A stretch of 64,000 nucleotides of DNA. Source: Paracoccaceae bacterium (GTDB taxonomy: Bacteria > Pseudomonadota > Alphaproteobacteria > Rhodobacterales > Rhodobacteraceae). Positions 63,809 to 64,000 of this stretch are shown here, one piece after another. The position numbers and the translations under genes are program-made. A model generated the notes under the pieces. That model searched no databases. It was not told the origin of the DNA and saw only the letters and a program-made list of their open reading frames with translations. The stretch is taken from the NCBI GenBank assembly GCA_016124615.1, contig WGNF01000005.1, positions 1 to 64,000 of the forward strand, in the 5' to 3' direction. The number at the start of each line of letters is the position of its first letter. Position 1 is the stretch's first letter.

Positions 63809-64000
63809 GTGCAGCACATTCAGGTCATCATCGGAAGCGTTCGGCCGGGGCGAATCGGTGATCAGATTGCGGGCTGGATCATGCAACTCGCGGCGGGCAT
63901 TCCGGGCCTGACGTTCGAACTCATCGACCTTCAGGACTGGTATCTGCCGCTCGACGACGAACCGCATCAGCCGAAAAGCAATCCGCGCTACTTGCACCAG
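63809..64000 (+). CDS. NADPH-dependent FMN reductase, N-terminal part
   Basis: This gene is cut by the right edge after 64 codons. It reads (GTG start) VQHIQVIIGSVRPGRIGDQI, the FMN-phosphate-binding loop GS-x-RPGR-x-G of NADPH-dependent FMN reductases, then FELIDLQDWYLPLDDEP. A GAGGAG ribosome site precedes the GTG at a spacing of eight bases. Such enzymes supply reduced flavin to a monooxygenase or reduce quinones, which would fit an aromatic-acid island. Confidence 0.82.
   Translation, partial: MQHIQVIIGSVRPGRIGDQIAGWIMQLAAGIPGLTFELIDLQDWYLPLDDEPHQPKSNPRYLHQ

Overview
The window is high-GC, densely packed bacterial DNA that looks chromosomal and alphaproteobacterial, most likely from the Rhodobacteraceae (Rhodobacter, Gemmobacter or Paracoccus relatives). 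The reasons are gene content and style: a PutR-type Lrp regulator divergent from putA, many ATGA/GTGA overlapping start-stop pairs, a small two-helix membrane protein commonly mislabelled CTP synthetase in this family, several ABC uptake operons and a short intergenic repeat of a kind I associate with this family. No phage, insertion sequence, CRISPR array or plasmid gene was found. One tRNA gene (Leu, UAA) is present.

Layout. 1-8061: a leftward simple-sugar (RbsABC-type) ABC operon behind a LysR gene, unusual because one permease is fused to a strictosidine-synthase-like beta-propeller and a second propeller gene follows; a class IV aminotransferase is cut by the left edge. 8138-10147: LLM flavin oxidoreductase, tRNA-Leu, TPR protein and three successive hairpins. 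10176-14200: putR/putA proline catabolism. 14232-22840: rhomboid protease, then a MerR regulator with a beta-oxidation-type operon (acyl-CoA dehydrogenase, small RHH-like protein, GST, thiolase, bicupin, FadB-like multifunctional enzyme). 22869-26549: sulfotransferase, DMT exporter, a membrane protein resembling an inactive M48 peptidase, and a SPOR protein. 26616-31155: one tightly packed nucleoside salvage operon, cdd-deoA-deoB-add-upp. 31262-42161: VOC/bicupin protein, malic enzyme, propionyl-CoA synthetase, a hybrid kinase/NtrC-type regulator pair, NAD kinase and SHMT. 42177-47359: small, mostly unknown genes, including a DUF4304 protein, cytochrome b561, lipoproteins, entericidin and a serine hydrolase.

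47492-55941 is a divergent carbohydrate/polyol system: a LacI-family regulator facing an ABC importer (binding protein, two permeases, a 62-residue membrane protein, two ATPases) and a DhaK-DhaL kinase. Two operator-like sites lie in the shared promoter. Import followed by phosphorylation of a triose, tetrulose or related ketose is the simplest reading.

56120-64000 looks like an aromatic-acid catabolic island: a 4,5-dihydroxyphthalate decarboxylase-like protein, a LigJ-like 4-oxalomesaconate hydratase, a NitT/TauT-type ABC importer with a Tat-exported binding protein, a LysR regulator, an outer-membrane porin and the start of an NADPH-dependent FMN reductase that runs off the right edge. Base composition looks lower in GC from about 61.3 kb onward.
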